Shown: positions 8,265 through 17,759, counted from the first letter of the stretch. The stretch: DNA of 64,000 nt from Paracoccus wurundjeri (GCF_030678915.1 NZ_JAUUTZ010000002.1:62001-126000), one strand, 5' to 3'. The notes: generated by a model not told the origin, from the sequence alone. Made by a program: numbers and translations.

Positions 8265-9601
8265 ACGATTATCTTGTAGAGGTCCTGTTCGGCGCCTTCG
8301 TCCTGCTGATGGCGCTGGGTGCGCCGATTACCGTGGCCCTGGGCGTCGCGGCGCTGGCCGCCATGCTTTATCTGGGCGACAGCCCGATCAAGATGGTGCA
8401 GATGGCCTGGTCCTCGGTGGGGACCTTCCCGCTGATGGCGCTGCCCTCCTTCATCCTTGCCGGCGCATTGATGGAGGCCGCGGGCCTGTCGCGGCGGCTG
8501 ATCAACGTGGCCGAAAGCCTTGCGGGGCCGTTTACCGGCGGTCTTTCCGCCGCCACGGTTCTGGCCTGCCTTTTCTTCGGCGCGATTTCGGGTTCGGGAC
8601 CTGCGACGACGGCCGCAGTCGGGATGCTGATGATCCCGGCCATGGTCCGTTCCGGCTACAGCAAGGATTACGCCGGGTCGGTGACCGCGGCGGCGGGTGG
8701 TCTGGGTATCGTCATTCCGCCCTCGATCCCGATGGTTATCTTCGGCATCTCGGCCATGGGGATCGCGCCCGCACCCGAAGCGGTCGAGGCGCATGGGCAG
8801 TTCCAGTCCGTCTCGATCTCGAAGCTGTTCATCGCCGGGTTCCTGCCGGGCGTGGTGATGGCGGGCGGATTGCTGATCATGAACTATATCCGCTGCCGGA
8901 TGCAGGGCTTCCGCGGCTCAGCCGAGTCCTTGTCGCTGCGCAAATTCTTCTGCGCCTGCTATCAGGGCTTCTGGGCGCTGCTTGCCCCGGTGATTATCCT
9001 GGGCGGCATCTATGGCGGTTTCTTCACCCCGACCGAGGCCGCCATCATCGCCATCTTCTACACGCTGTTCATCGGCGCGGTGATCTATCGCGAGCTTGAC
9101 CTGCACGAGATAGGCAAGGCGCTGGAGGCAACCACATGGCTTTCCGGCCGTGTGCTGCTGGTGCTGTTCTCGGCGACGATCTTCGGCCGGGTCCTGGTCG
9201 AGAACGGCGTTCCCGACATGATCGCCGGAAGCGTGCTGAGCCTGACGACAAACATCTATGCCATCTGGGCGTTGATCATCGGGTTGCTGCTGATCGTCGG
9301 CATGTTCATGGAAACGCTGGCCGCGATCATGATCCTTGTGCCGGTGGTGCTACCGGTCGCCTATATGGTCGGCATCGATCCGATCCATTTCGGCATCGTC
9401 ATGATCTGCACGCTGTCGGTCGGTTTCCAGACCCCGCCACTGGGCGAGAACCTGTTCATCGCCTCGGGCATTTCCGGGGCCTCGATCGAGCGGCTCAGCA
9501 TGCGCGCGCTGCCCTTCGCGCTCGCTTCTACCGGCGCGATCTTCGTCATTGCCTGTTTTCCCCAGATTGCCCTGTGGTTGCCACGGGCGCTGGGCTACTG
9601 A
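8261..9601 (+). CDS. tauM: TRAP transporter large membrane subunit TauM (DctM family)
   Basis: A 446-residue DctM-type permease with about a dozen hydrophobic segments and DctM signatures such as FFGAISGSGPATTAAVG and GGLGIVIPPSIPMVIFG. This subunit carries the ion-driven transport path of the TRAP system. It overlaps tauL by four bases and is followed 15 bases later by tauX. Taurine specificity is inferred from the operon. Confidence 0.92.
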   Translation: MNDYLVEVLFGAFVLLMALGAPITVALGVAALAAMLYLGDSPIKMVQMAWSSVGTFPLMALPSFILAGALMEAAGLSRRLINVAESLAGPFTGGLSAATVLACLFFGAISGSGPATTAAVGMLMIPAMVRSGYSKDYAGSVTAAAGGLGIVIPPSIPMVIFGISAMGIAPAPEAVEAHGQFQSVSISKLFIAGFLPGVVMAGGLLIMNYIRCRMQGFRGSAESLSLRKFFCACYQGFWALLAPVIILGGIYGGFFTPTEAAIIAIFYTLFIGAVIYRELDLHEIGKALEATTWLSGRVLLVLFSATIFGRVLVENGVPDMIAGSVLSLTTNIYAIWALIIGLLLIVGMFMETLAAIMILVPVVLPVAYMVGIDPIHFGIVMICTLSVGFQTPPLGENLFIASGISGASIERLSMRALPFALASTGAIFVIACFPQIALWLPRALGY

Positions 9602-9616
9602 CCCAAGGAGAATTTC

Positions 9617-10027
9617 ATGTCCCATAAACTGACAGCCAAGGATTTGCAGGCCACCTTCGACGCCTTCAACCGCCATGACATCACCGGGGTGATGACCCAT
9701 TTCGCCGAGGATTGCGTATTCTATACCGTCGCGGGCGACCACGAATATGGTAACCGGATCGAAGGCAGGGATGCCATTGCAAAGGCTTTCGAAGGCGTCT
9801 GGACCGCGATGCCGGACGTGCAATGGGCCGATCACAGCCATTTCCTGTCCGAGGACGGCACCCGCGGCGTCAGTCAATGGACATTCCGCGCCACCAATCC
9901 CGACGGCACCCGGACCGAGGTGCAGGGCGTGGATCTTTTCCGGATCAGGGATGGCTGGATCGTCGAAAAACAGGCCATCCGCAAACAGCGCCCGGCGATT
10001 CCGGCCCCGGTCGTTCCGGCAGGGTGA
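9617..10027 (+). CDS. tauX: Taurine dehydrogenase small subunit TauX (NTF2/SnoaL-like)
   Basis: A 136-residue protein with an NTF2/SnoaL-like fold (DLQATFDAFNRHDITGVMTHF, and the late strand GVDLFRIRDGWIVEK). In Rhodobacteraceae a small SnoaL-like protein immediately before the FAD subunit is annotated as TauX, the small subunit of taurine dehydrogenase, which deaminates taurine to sulfoacetaldehyde with electrons passed to the respiratory chain. It has an AAGGAG ribosome-binding site and is eight bases from tauY. Its exact role in the complex is not clear from sequence. Confidence 0.8.
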   Translation: MSHKLTAKDLQATFDAFNRHDITGVMTHFAEDCVFYTVAGDHEYGNRIEGRDAIAKAFEGVWTAMPDVQWADHSHFLSEDGTRGVSQWTFRATNPDGTRTEVQGVDLFRIRDGWIVEKQAIRKQRPAIPAPVVPAG

Positions 10028-10034
10028 GGCCGCG

Positions 10035-11426
10035 ATGCAGGCAATCCCGAAACGCGCGGGTTCGGTCGATTTCGATCCGTTCTACGATCCGATGACCGCA
10101 CCCGTACTGGGTCCGCGCAGCGATTATGCGCCAAGCTACTGGATCGGCACCGCCGGTCCCGCGCCCGAGGATGACGGCCGGGTCACGGGCGATATGGATG
10201 CCGATGTGGTGGTGATCGGATCGGGCTATACCGGCCTGTCCTGCGCGATCCATCTGGCCAAGATGCACGGCATCAAGGCCACGGTATTAGAGGCGAACGG
10301 CGTCGCCTATGGCTGCTCGACCCGCAATGGCGGGCAGGCGCAGATCAGCTCCGGCCGGCTGAAGCGCAGCCAGTGGATCGACCGCTGGGGTCTGGACGTG
10401 GCCAGGGGGCTTCATACAGAGATCAGCGAAGCCTTCGATCTGTTCCGGGGGCTGATCCGCGACCACGCGATCGATTGCGATCCACAGGATGGCGGGCATT
10501 ATTACATCGCCCACAAGGCCTCGGTCCTGCCGTCGCTGGAAACGGAAGCCGCATTGCTGCGCGACAGCTTCGGCTATGATGCCCGGATCCTGACCCGCGA
10601 TGAGTTGCACCAGACCGTCGCCCGCGACATGGAGGCTCATGGCGCGATGTGGGAACCCGACGGTCTTGGCGTCCACGCCGCCAGACTGGCCTTCGGCTAT
10701 CTGCGGGTGGCGCGGGAACTTGGGGCGAAGGTCCATACCGACAGCCCGGTGCAGGGCTGGGACTATCGCGACGGGATCCATCATCTGCGCACACCGGGCG
10801 GCACCGTCCGCGCCCGCCGGGTAGCGGTGGCGACGGCAGCCTATGCGCCGCGGGGGCTGCATCCGCAACTGAAGGACCGGCTGATGCCGATCATGTCGAA
10901 CAGCATCGTCACCCGCGTGCTGGACGCGGGAGAACTGGAAGCCATCGGCATCCGGAAGCTTTCGCCGCTGACGGATACGCGGACGCTGCGCCATTATTAC
11001 CGCCTGCTGCCCGACAACCGGCTGCAAATCGGTTCACGCGCCGCGATTACCGGGCGTGATGCGGCAAATCCCACGCATCTGAACGCTTTGCGCGAAGGTA
11101 TGGCACGCAAATTCCCCGCCCTGCGCGGGATCGAACTGGATTACAGCTGGTGGGGCTGGGTGGATGTCAGCCATGACATGATGCCCCGCATCACCGGCCT
11201 GCCCGACCTGCCGGGCGCGTTCTATGCGCTTGGTTATGGCGGCAACGGCGTGATGTATTCCGCGATGGCCGGACGCCGCATGGCGCAGCTTGTCGCGGGG
11301 GAAACCCTGCCCGACCTGCCGATCTTCAACAACGAATTGCCGCATGAAGGCTGGAAGACGCCGTTCCGGCGGCTTGGTCAATGGGGCCTCTACAAACTCT
11401 ACCACTTCCGCGATGAGCGCAGATAA
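10035..11426 (+). CDS. tauY: Taurine dehydrogenase large subunit TauY (FAD-dependent amine oxidoreductase)
   Basis: A 463-residue FAD-dependent oxidoreductase of the DAO/PuuB type. The dinucleotide-binding motif is VVVIGSGYTGLSCAIHLAK (near residue 58), followed by the flavin-contact segment CSTRNGGQAQISSG near residue 97 and a late FAD segment YALGYGGNGVMYSAMAG. It oxidatively deaminates taurine to sulfoacetaldehyde and ammonia. The ATG at 10035 is eight bases after tauX. It lies upstream of xsc, which consumes the aldehyde. A gamma-glutamylputrescine oxidase-like role is the main alternative, but context favours TauY. Confidence 0.85.
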   Translation: MQAIPKRAGSVDFDPFYDPMTAPVLGPRSDYAPSYWIGTAGPAPEDDGRVTGDMDADVVVIGSGYTGLSCAIHLAKMHGIKATVLEANGVAYGCSTRNGGQAQISSGRLKRSQWIDRWGLDVARGLHTEISEAFDLFRGLIRDHAIDCDPQDGGHYYIAHKASVLPSLETEAALLRDSFGYDARILTRDELHQTVARDMEAHGAMWEPDGLGVHAARLAFGYLRVARELGAKVHTDSPVQGWDYRDGIHHLRTPGGTVRARRVAVATAAYAPRGLHPQLKDRLMPIMSNSIVTRVLDAGELEAIGIRKLSPLTDTRTLRHYYRLLPDNRLQIGSRAAITGRDAANPTHLNALREGMARKFPALRGIELDYSWWGWVDVSHDMMPRITGLPDLPGAFYALGYGGNGVMYSAMAGRRMAQLVAGETLPDLPIFNNELPHEGWKTPFRRLGQWGLYKLYHFRDERR

Positions 11427-11438
11427 GGATTAATAGTG

Positions 11439-13220
11439 ATGCGAATGACGACTGAGGAGTCTTTTGTTAAGGTATTGCAGCTTCATGGTATTGAGCATGC
11501 GTTTGGGATCATCGGTTCTGCGATGATGCCTGTTAGCGATCTTTTTCCGCGTGCCGGGGTGCGTTTCTGGGATTGTGCGCATGAGACGAATGCGGGTCTG
11601 ATGGCGGATGGTTTCACGCGCTCGACAGGGAAGATGTCGATGGCGATCGCGCAGAACGGTCCGGGGGTGACGGGTTTCGTGACGCCGGTCAAGACGGCCT
11701 ATTGGAACCACACGCCGCTTTTGCTGGTGACGCCGCAGGCGGCGAACAGGACGATCGGTCAGGGCGGGTTCCAGGAGATGGAGCAGATGCGGCTTTTCGC
11801 GGATTGCGTCTGCTATCAGGAAGAGGTGCGCGACCCTTCGCGCATTCCCGAGGTTCTGAACCGGGTGATCCTGCAGGCCTGGCGCAACTCTGCGCCGGCG
11901 CAGATCAATATCCCGCGGGATATGTGGACGCAGGAGATCGATGTGGATCTGCCGCAGGTGGTGGCGTTCGAGCGCCCCTCGGGGGGCGAGCAGGCGGTGG
12001 CCGAGGCGGCAAGGCTGCTGTCCGGGGCGGCCTTCCCGGTGATCCTGTCGGGGGCGGGCGTGGTGCTGTCGGGGGCGATCCCCGATCTGGTCGGGCTGGC
12101 CGAGCGTCTGGATGCGCCGGTCTGCAGCAATTATCAGCATAATGACAGCTTCCCCGGCGCGCATCCGCTGGCCATGGGCCCTCTGGGTTATAACGGCTCG
12201 AAGGCGGCGATGGAGATCATCGCGCAGGCCGATGTTGTGCTTGCGCTGGGCACGCGGCTGAATCCGTTCTCGACCCTGCCGGGCTATGGGATCGATTACT
12301 GGCCGAAGGATGCGAAGATCATCCAGGTCGATATCAATGCCGACCGGATCGGGCTGACAAAAAGGGTGACGGTGGGCATCCAGGGCGATGCGGGCAAGGT
12401 GGCGCGGGGCATTCTGGCGCAGCTTTCGGAGAGCGCCGGCGATCAGGGGCGCCAGGAGCGGCGCGATCTGGTGGCGCAGACCAAATCGCGCTGGGCGCAG
12501 GAACTGTCCAGCCTGGATCACGAGGATGACGATCCGGGCACCGAATGGAATGCCGGCGCGCGCACCCGCGATGCCGGGCTGATGTCGCCCCGTCAGGCCT
12601 GGCGGGCGATCATGCAGGCGGTGCCGAAAGACGCGATCATCAGCAGCGATATCGGCAATAACTGCGCCATCGGCAATGCCTATCCCAGCTTCGGGGCGGG
12701 GCGCAAATATCTGGCGCCGGGCCTGTTCGGCCCCTGCGGCTATGGCTTCCCGGCGATCCTGGGGGCCAAGCTTGGCAATCCCGACACGCCGGTGATCGGC
12801 TTCGCGGGGGATGGCGCTTTCGGGATCTCGATGAACGAGATGACCGCCTGCGGGCGCGACGACTGGCCGGCGATCACCATGGTGATCTTCCGCAATTATC
12901 AATGGGGCGCGGAGAAGCGGAACACGACGCTGTGGTACGACAACAATTTCGTCGGCACGGAACTGGACCGCGGCACCTCTTATGCCGGGATCGCGCAGGC
13001 CTGCGGGGCGCGGGGCGTGCAGGTGAGCTCGCAGGAAGAGCTGACTTCGGCGCTGCACGAGGCGGTCGAACGGCAGATGGCGTCGCGGGAGACCACCTTT
13101 ATCGAGGTGCTGCTGAACCAGGAACTGGGCGAGCCCTTCCGCCGCGACGCGATGAAGAAGCCGGTGGTTGTGGCGGGGATCGATCCCGCCGATATGCGCC
13201 CGCAGCAGGGCGCCGCATGA
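11439..13220 (+). CDS. xsc: Sulfoacetaldehyde acetyltransferase, copy 1
   Basis: Thiamine diphosphate enzyme that converts sulfoacetaldehyde and phosphate to acetyl phosphate and sulfite. The 593-residue length and near-identity to the Xsc family pattern are clear: HAFGIIGSAMMP at the N-terminus, NPFSTLPGYGIDYWPKDAKI in the middle, the ThDP motif GDGAFGISMNEM near residue 457, NYQWGAEKRNTTLW, and the C-terminus RRDAMKKPVVVAGIDPADMR. ATG at 11439 (MRMTTEES) aligns with copy 2 (MKMTTEEA); AAGGA lies upstream. The first 100 bases are noticeably AT-richer than the rest. It is separated from pta by an unusual 343-base spacer. Confidence 0.97.
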   Translation: MRMTTEESFVKVLQLHGIEHAFGIIGSAMMPVSDLFPRAGVRFWDCAHETNAGLMADGFTRSTGKMSMAIAQNGPGVTGFVTPVKTAYWNHTPLLLVTPQAANRTIGQGGFQEMEQMRLFADCVCYQEEVRDPSRIPEVLNRVILQAWRNSAPAQINIPRDMWTQEIDVDLPQVVAFERPSGGEQAVAEAARLLSGAAFPVILSGAGVVLSGAIPDLVGLAERLDAPVCSNYQHNDSFPGAHPLAMGPLGYNGSKAAMEIIAQADVVLALGTRLNPFSTLPGYGIDYWPKDAKIIQVDINADRIGLTKRVTVGIQGDAGKVARGILAQLSESAGDQGRQERRDLVAQTKSRWAQELSSLDHEDDDPGTEWNAGARTRDAGLMSPRQAWRAIMQAVPKDAIISSDIGNNCAIGNAYPSFGAGRKYLAPGLFGPCGYGFPAILGAKLGNPDTPVIGFAGDGAFGISMNEMTACGRDDWPAITMVIFRNYQWGAEKRNTTLWYDNNFVGTELDRGTSYAGIAQACGARGVQVSSQEELTSALHEAVERQMASRETTFIEVLLNQELGEPFRRDAMKKPVVVAGIDPADMRPQQGAA

Positions 13221-13239
13221 GACCCCCCGCATGAGCGGC

Positions 13240-13270
13240 GCCGGCGGGGTGTCCGCCGGCTCTCTTTCCG
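13240..13270 (+). terminator. Candidate terminator/attenuator after xsc copy 1
   Basis: A perfect 8-base-pair stem, GCCGGCGG (13240-13247) and CCGCCGGC (13253-13260), with a five-base loop, followed by the pyrimidine stretch TCTCTTTCC. It begins 20 bases after the xsc stop. The tail is not a clean U-run, so partial termination or 3'-end protection of xsc mRNA is more likely than full termination. Confidence 0.5.
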
Positions 13271-13299
13271 CGGGCCGGCGATCATGACGGGAACGGCGC

Positions 13300-13361
13300 C
13301 GCTTCTCTCGCGGCCCGCTTCTTTCGGGGCCCGCTTCTCTCGGGGCCCGCTTCTCTCGGGG
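13300..13361. repeat. 16-base tandem repeat in the xsc-pta spacer
   Basis: Nearly four head-to-tail copies of the 16-mer CGCTTCTCTCGGGGCC at 13300-13315, 13316-13331, 13332-13347 and 13348-13361 (last copy incomplete). Copies one and two each differ from the consensus by one or two bases. It is noncoding on the plus strand between xsc and pta. The 343-base gap (13221-13563) holds this repeat and the hairpin before it; I see no gene there. On the minus strand the repeat would encode a GPREKRAPRE-like low-complexity peptide, which is an artefact. Confidence 0.85.
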
Positions 13362-13563
13362 CATGTGCCGGGGGCCGTCTGTCCCGGATTTGCCGCCCTG
13401 GTTCCGGTGGCGGTGACGGCGCAATTCCTGCCCGGACATTCCGGCGCGCCCACCATGTTGCGGCCGGGATGTCCGCCGCCGCCGGGCGCGCTCGTTGCCG
13501 CTGCCGTCGCGGCTGCCGTCTTTCACCGTCACTTGCCCGCATGTCACAGCATGAGGAACATCC

Positions 13564-14592
13564 ATGAAACCGCTGGAACGCATCCTGTCCGATGCCCGCG
13601 CCACTCCGCGCCATATCATCCTGCCCGAGGGCGGGGACCCGCGCGTGGCCGGGGCCGCGCTGCGGCTGACGCAAGAGGGGCTGGCGCGGATCACATTGAT
13701 GGACGGGCCGGATCTGCCGGGGGTGAGGGGCCTGCGCGCCGCGGATGCGCCCGATCTGGCGGCGCTTGCCGATCACTGGCATCGCCTGCGGGCGCCGAAG
13801 GGCATGACGGCGGCCCGGGCGCTGGAGGAGATGCGCGACCCGATCCGTCAGGCGGCGATGCGGGTGCGGCTGGGTCAGGCCGACGGCACGGTGGGCGGGG
13901 CGGTGGCCACCACGGCCGAGACCGTGCGCGCGGCCCTGCAGGTCATCGGCCGGGCGCCGGATGCGGGGATCGTCAGCAGCTTCTTTCTGATGCTGTCCTG
14001 CGCGCCGGATGCGCCGGTCCGGGGCGGGATGATCTTCGCCGATTGCGGGCTGGTGGTCGCGCCCGATGCGGATGAGCTGGCCGCCATCGCGCTTTCGGCG
14101 GCCGGAAGCTGCCGGCAGGTGCTGGCCGAGACGCCGCGGATCGCGCTGCTGAGCTTCTCGACCGCCGGTTCGGCCCAGCATCCCAGCCTGATCAGGCTTC
14201 ACGAGGCGCTGGCCCTGATCCGCGCCGCCGATCCCGATCTGGAGGTGGATGGCGAGATCCAGTTCGACGCGGCGCTTGACGGGGCGATCCGGGCCCGCAA
14301 GGCCCCCGGCAGCCGCCTGACCGGGCGCCCGAACGTGTTCATCTTCCCCGATCTGGCCGCCGGCAATATCGGCTACAAGATCGCCCAGCGCCTGGGCGGA
14401 CTGACCGCCATCGGCCCGATCCTCCAGGGCCTGGCCAAGCCCGCAAACGACCTGTCGAGAGGATGCACCACCGAGGACATCATATACGCCACCGCGATCA
14501 CCGCAGTGCAGGCCGGAAAACATCAACAACAACACAGCCCCGATCCCGCAAAACACAACCGGCACATAACCGAAAAATGTGAGAGGAGATGA
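13564..14592 (+). CDS. pta: Phosphate acetyltransferase, copy 1
   Basis: Converts the acetyl phosphate made by Xsc to acetyl-CoA. The 342-residue protein is the short, single-domain PTA_PTB type. Visible family stretches include HIILPEGGDPRVAGAALR, GQADGTVGGAVATTAETVRAAL, PNVFIFPDLAAGNIGYKIAQ and LAKPANDLSRGCTTEDI. GAGGAACATCC precedes the ATG. The last 25 residues (rich in H, Q, P) are a nonconserved tail. GC is very high compared with copy 2, so the two copies have diverged in composition. It converges on the downstream phosphatase-family gene. Confidence 0.95.
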   Translation: MKPLERILSDARATPRHIILPEGGDPRVAGAALRLTQEGLARITLMDGPDLPGVRGLRAADAPDLAALADHWHRLRAPKGMTAARALEEMRDPIRQAAMRVRLGQADGTVGGAVATTAETVRAALQVIGRAPDAGIVSSFFLMLSCAPDAPVRGGMIFADCGLVVAPDADELAAIALSAAGSCRQVLAETPRIALLSFSTAGSAQHPSLIRLHEALALIRAADPDLEVDGEIQFDAALDGAIRARKAPGSRLTGRPNVFIFPDLAAGNIGYKIAQRLGGLTAIGPILQGLAKPANDLSRGCTTEDIIYATAITAVQAGKHQQQHSPDPAKHNRHITEKCERR

Positions 14593-14622
14593 CCCGCAAT
14601 AAACGCCAGGGGGAGGGAGGCG

Positions 14623-15423
14623 CTACAAGTCCAGGACAAGCGGACAGTGATCCGAGACCTCGGGTGCATGGACCACATCGAATGCCCGCACCGCCTCTGG
14701 CTGATTGATCAGCATGTAATCGGCGAATTTTCCGGGCTTCCTGTAATGAGAGGTCCGGGTGCCTTCGAAGCCGCAACTTCTTACGAGTTCGGTCATTCCC
14801 GATTGTTCCAGAAGGGCGATGGTTTCACTGTCTGGCTCTACATTGAAATCGCCGCAGATCACGGCAAGATCGTCGGCCCGCGAAACCTGCTGCGAGATTT
14901 CCAGCAGCCGGCGGGCCTGTGCCGCGCGTGCGGCCGTATCCATCTTTCCGTTGAGATCGCGCAGGCCGTGCATATGGGTGACGCTGATCGTCCGGCCGGC
15001 GCTGTTATCATGGATACGAACGCCATGCGCATTTCTTGAACGCGGATGTTCGCCAAAGCCATCGGGCGAGAAATCCTTGTGCACAAATCCCTGAACCTGT
15101 CCTATGATGGTATGCGATCTGTGGACAAAGGTCGCCAGCCCCCATTGCGAGGGAACAGGCTTGTCATCATCCCACAGAACCCCCTGGGCCGCGGGGCAGA
15201 AGATTGCTATATGGTCGGGCAGAATTTCGCAGATATCCCTGAAGAAATTCGCCCTTTGCGCAAGCATGTGATCGCCATCCCTGTATGTCAGCCATTCCTT
15301 TTCACTGCCGGGGCTGTGGATGACTTCCTGAAGGCATAAAAGATCCGGGCTGTTCACGGACAGATAGGCGGCCAATTCAGCGTGAAGCTTTCCTCCCCAG
15401 CCGTTGAGACATGTGATCCGCAA
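14623..15423 (-). CDS. Endonuclease/exonuclease/phosphatase (EEP) family protein
   Basis: A 266-residue protein of the EEP superfamily (DNase I, phosphodiesterases, sphingomyelinase-like). Visible motifs: the first strand with Asn (LRITCLNGWGG), the Glu of LLCLQEV, THMHGLRD, VICGDFNVEPDS and the C-terminal SDHCPLVLDL with catalytic Asp-His. A TTG start at 15423 is preferred because GAGGGGG sits five bases upstream and the protein then begins at the conserved first strand; an earlier ATG would add 69 unrelated residues. No signal peptide, so it is probably cytoplasmic. Substrate unknown. Confidence 0.85.
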   Translation of the reverse strand: MRITCLNGWGGKLHAELAAYLSVNSPDLLCLQEVIHSPGSEKEWLTYRDGDHMLAQRANFFRDICEILPDHIAIFCPAAQGVLWDDDKPVPSQWGLATFVHRSHTIIGQVQGFVHKDFSPDGFGEHPRSRNAHGVRIHDNSAGRTISVTHMHGLRDLNGKMDTAARAAQARRLLEISQQVSRADDLAVICGDFNVEPDSETIALLEQSGMTELVRSCGFEGTRTSHYRKPGKFADYMLINQPEAVRAFDVVHAPEVSDHCPLVLDL

Positions 15424-15653
15424 TTTGTCCCCCTCAGGTTTAATGGGCCATGCCGGGTTACATATCGAAAGCCGGTCACGGTATCCATCGGGCAGAGCCA
15501 TACGATGTCGTAACCTCGCAACAAGATTACTGTGGCAGGAAAGTCGCAATTTCCGATAAAAACACTCAATCAATTTTCTCTGGTAACGGGCATCGCTATG
15601 GTGCCCGCACACGCGCCAGCTGCGCGACATGTTGCCCTGACAGGAGATCTGAA

Positions 15654-17759
15654 TTGCTTAATCGCTTTCTGGGAGTGCTGCTTGCCGGCACGGTTCTGCC
15701 TTCATTCGTCCTTGCGCAGGAAACCGTGGTGCTGGACGAGATCGTGCTGAATGCCGAAAGTGGCGATACGCTGGATCAATATGGCTATCTTGCCCGGTCC
15801 GGTCGTCAGGCGATGCGGATCGATACCGAAATCAAACGCCTGCCGCAGTCGGTCAGTGTCATCACGCAGGATCAGCTTGAAGATCAGGCCCCGCGCACCA
15901 TGCTTGAGGCGCTTAGCTATACGTCGTCGGCAACGCCGGGCGTGTTTGGCTTTGACACCCGCTACGACGCCTTTTACCTGCGCGGTTTCCCTGCCTATCA
16001 GACGGGGGTGTTCCGCGACGGGTTGCGCAGCTTCAACGGGCTTTCATCGTGGTACCGGAACGATCCCTATACGCTGGAAGGCATCGCGGTGCTGAAAGGC
16101 CCGGCATCCTCGATGTTCGGAGTCAGCACGCCGGGCGGGGTGGTGAATCTTGTCAGCAAGCGGCCCAAGGATACACCTTTCCACGAAACCAGTCTTAGTT
16201 ATGGCAGCAATGCGCGGACACAGGCATCGGTGGATTTTACCGGGCCACTGGATGAGGACGGGAACCTGCTTTACCGCTTTACCGCAGTGGCGCGCGATGC
16301 CGATACGCATCTGGACGGTTATGCCGACGACCATGTGTTGATTGCGCCTTCGGTTTCCTATCAGATTTCCGACACCCAGAAGCTGCTGGTCATGGGCGAA
16401 TATGCCAAAAGCCGCACCGGCGCGATGGCATATAACTGGTTCGACAGCAGTCTTCCCGCATCGGACTGGAAGGTGACGGACGAGCCTGCGGGCGATCCCG
16501 ATTACAATATCTACGATCAGGAACAATTCCTGCTGGGTTATGAATACACGCAGGATCTGGGCAGCAGCACGCAGTTCCGCCAAAGCTATCGCTATACGAA
16601 AGTGCGCAGCGACATGCGCTATGCCGCCCGGGCGGGCACATCGGCAGATGATCTGGTTCCGGTCAATTGGACGCGCTACCATGAAGATGCCAGCACGCAT
16701 GTGATCGACGCCATACTTGAGCATCGGTTCGAGACCGGCAGCTTCGCCCATACCCTGGCCTTCGGTGCGGATTACACGCTGGCGAAATATGACGCGCATA
16801 CCGGCAGCACGGTGTTGGGGCAGGCGGCAAACGATGCCATGGATGTGCCTTTTTATGCCTCGCGGAAGCAGACGCAAAAAGGTATCTACCTTGCCGACCA
16901 GATCGAGCGGGATGCACTGACCATCTCGGCCTCGGCGCGCTATGACTGGGTGACGACGGATTATGCCGACGTGGATCTTGAGACCGGCGAGGTCAGTGCG
17001 GGTCAGCAGAAAGACGAAGCCTTTACCGGTCGTCTGGGCATTTCCTATGAATTCGCCAATGGCGTGACGCCATTTGCGAATATATCCACCTCATTCGCGC
17101 CGAATATCAGCCAGGTCTATGAAAATGCTTCGGATAGCAGAGGCGCTCCGGCGGAGGCGACCGAGGCGTTGCAAAAGGAAGTCGGCCTGAAATACGAGTT
17201 GCCGGATGGCAATACGATGATTACCGCTTCCGTGTTCGATATCCGGCAGGATCATGGCATGGTGCTGGTCGTGGGGGATGACGGGCGCAATCGTGGCATA
17301 GATTACAATCTGACCTCGCGCGGGTTCGAGCTGGAGGCGAACAGCACCCTGGACAATGGCCTGAATCTTGTCGCTTCCTATACGCATATGAAAGTGACGA
17401 TCGACAAGGGAACCGAGGGGACCGAGGGCAAGGAACTGTCGGGCACGCCCAATGACACGCTGTCGCTGTTTGCCAAATACGCCATTCCCTCGGGTGCGAT
17501 GGAGAATCTCGCATTGATGGGCGGCATTCGGTATGTCGGCAAAAGCTTCGGGAACGATACCAACACAATGCGCAATCCCAGCCGTACCTATGTCGATCTT
17601 GGCCTGTCCTATGATTTTGCGAAGCAGGGCCATGCGGGGACGCTGCTGCAACTGAACGTGCGCAATCTGCTGGACCGCAGGGAACAGACCTGCACCGCCG
17701 GCTGGTGTTACCAGGATGAGGGTCGCACCATCGACCTGAATCTGTCGCGCCGCTTCTGA
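15654..17759 (+). CDS. TonB-dependent siderophore receptor
   Basis: Outer-membrane receptor that imports a ferric siderophore using TonB energy. The 701-residue protein has a signal peptide (LNRFLGVLLAGTVLPSFVLA), a TonB-box-like stretch ETVVLDEIVL, a plug domain (RLPQSVSVITQDQLEDQ; LRGFPAYQTGVFRDGL; VLKGPASSMFGVSTPGGVVN) and a beta-barrel ending in an aromatic F (LNLSRRF). The start is TTG at 15654 with AGGAG eight bases upstream; the upstream open frame to 15450 has no signal peptide and was rejected. It is followed after 26 bases by an FptX-like permease. I found no convincing Fur or RirA site. Confidence 0.9.
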   Translation: MLNRFLGVLLAGTVLPSFVLAQETVVLDEIVLNAESGDTLDQYGYLARSGRQAMRIDTEIKRLPQSVSVITQDQLEDQAPRTMLEALSYTSSATPGVFGFDTRYDAFYLRGFPAYQTGVFRDGLRSFNGLSSWYRNDPYTLEGIAVLKGPASSMFGVSTPGGVVNLVSKRPKDTPFHETSLSYGSNARTQASVDFTGPLDEDGNLLYRFTAVARDADTHLDGYADDHVLIAPSVSYQISDTQKLLVMGEYAKSRTGAMAYNWFDSSLPASDWKVTDEPAGDPDYNIYDQEQFLLGYEYTQDLGSSTQFRQSYRYTKVRSDMRYAARAGTSADDLVPVNWTRYHEDASTHVIDAILEHRFETGSFAHTLAFGADYTLAKYDAHTGSTVLGQAANDAMDVPFYASRKQTQKGIYLADQIERDALTISASARYDWVTTDYADVDLETGEVSAGQQKDEAFTGRLGISYEFANGVTPFANISTSFAPNISQVYENASDSRGAPAEATEALQKEVGLKYELPDGNTMITASVFDIRQDHGMVLVVGDDGRNRGIDYNLTSRGFELEANSTLDNGLNLVASYTHMKVTIDKGTEGTEGKELSGTPNDTLSLFAKYAIPSGAMENLALMGGIRYVGKSFGNDTNTMRNPSRTYVDLGLSYDFAKQGHAGTLLQLNVRNLLDRREQTCTAGWCYQDEGRTIDLNLSRRF

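Noticed and set aside
11430..13694. Long minus-strand open frame (754 codons) opposite xsc copy 1
   Set aside because: Shadow of xsc; its His/Arg-rich product has no family features.
15450..15653. N-terminal extension of the TonB receptor
   Set aside because: The 68 extra residues have no signal peptide; the TTG at 15654 has AGGAG upstream and opens directly into a signal peptide.
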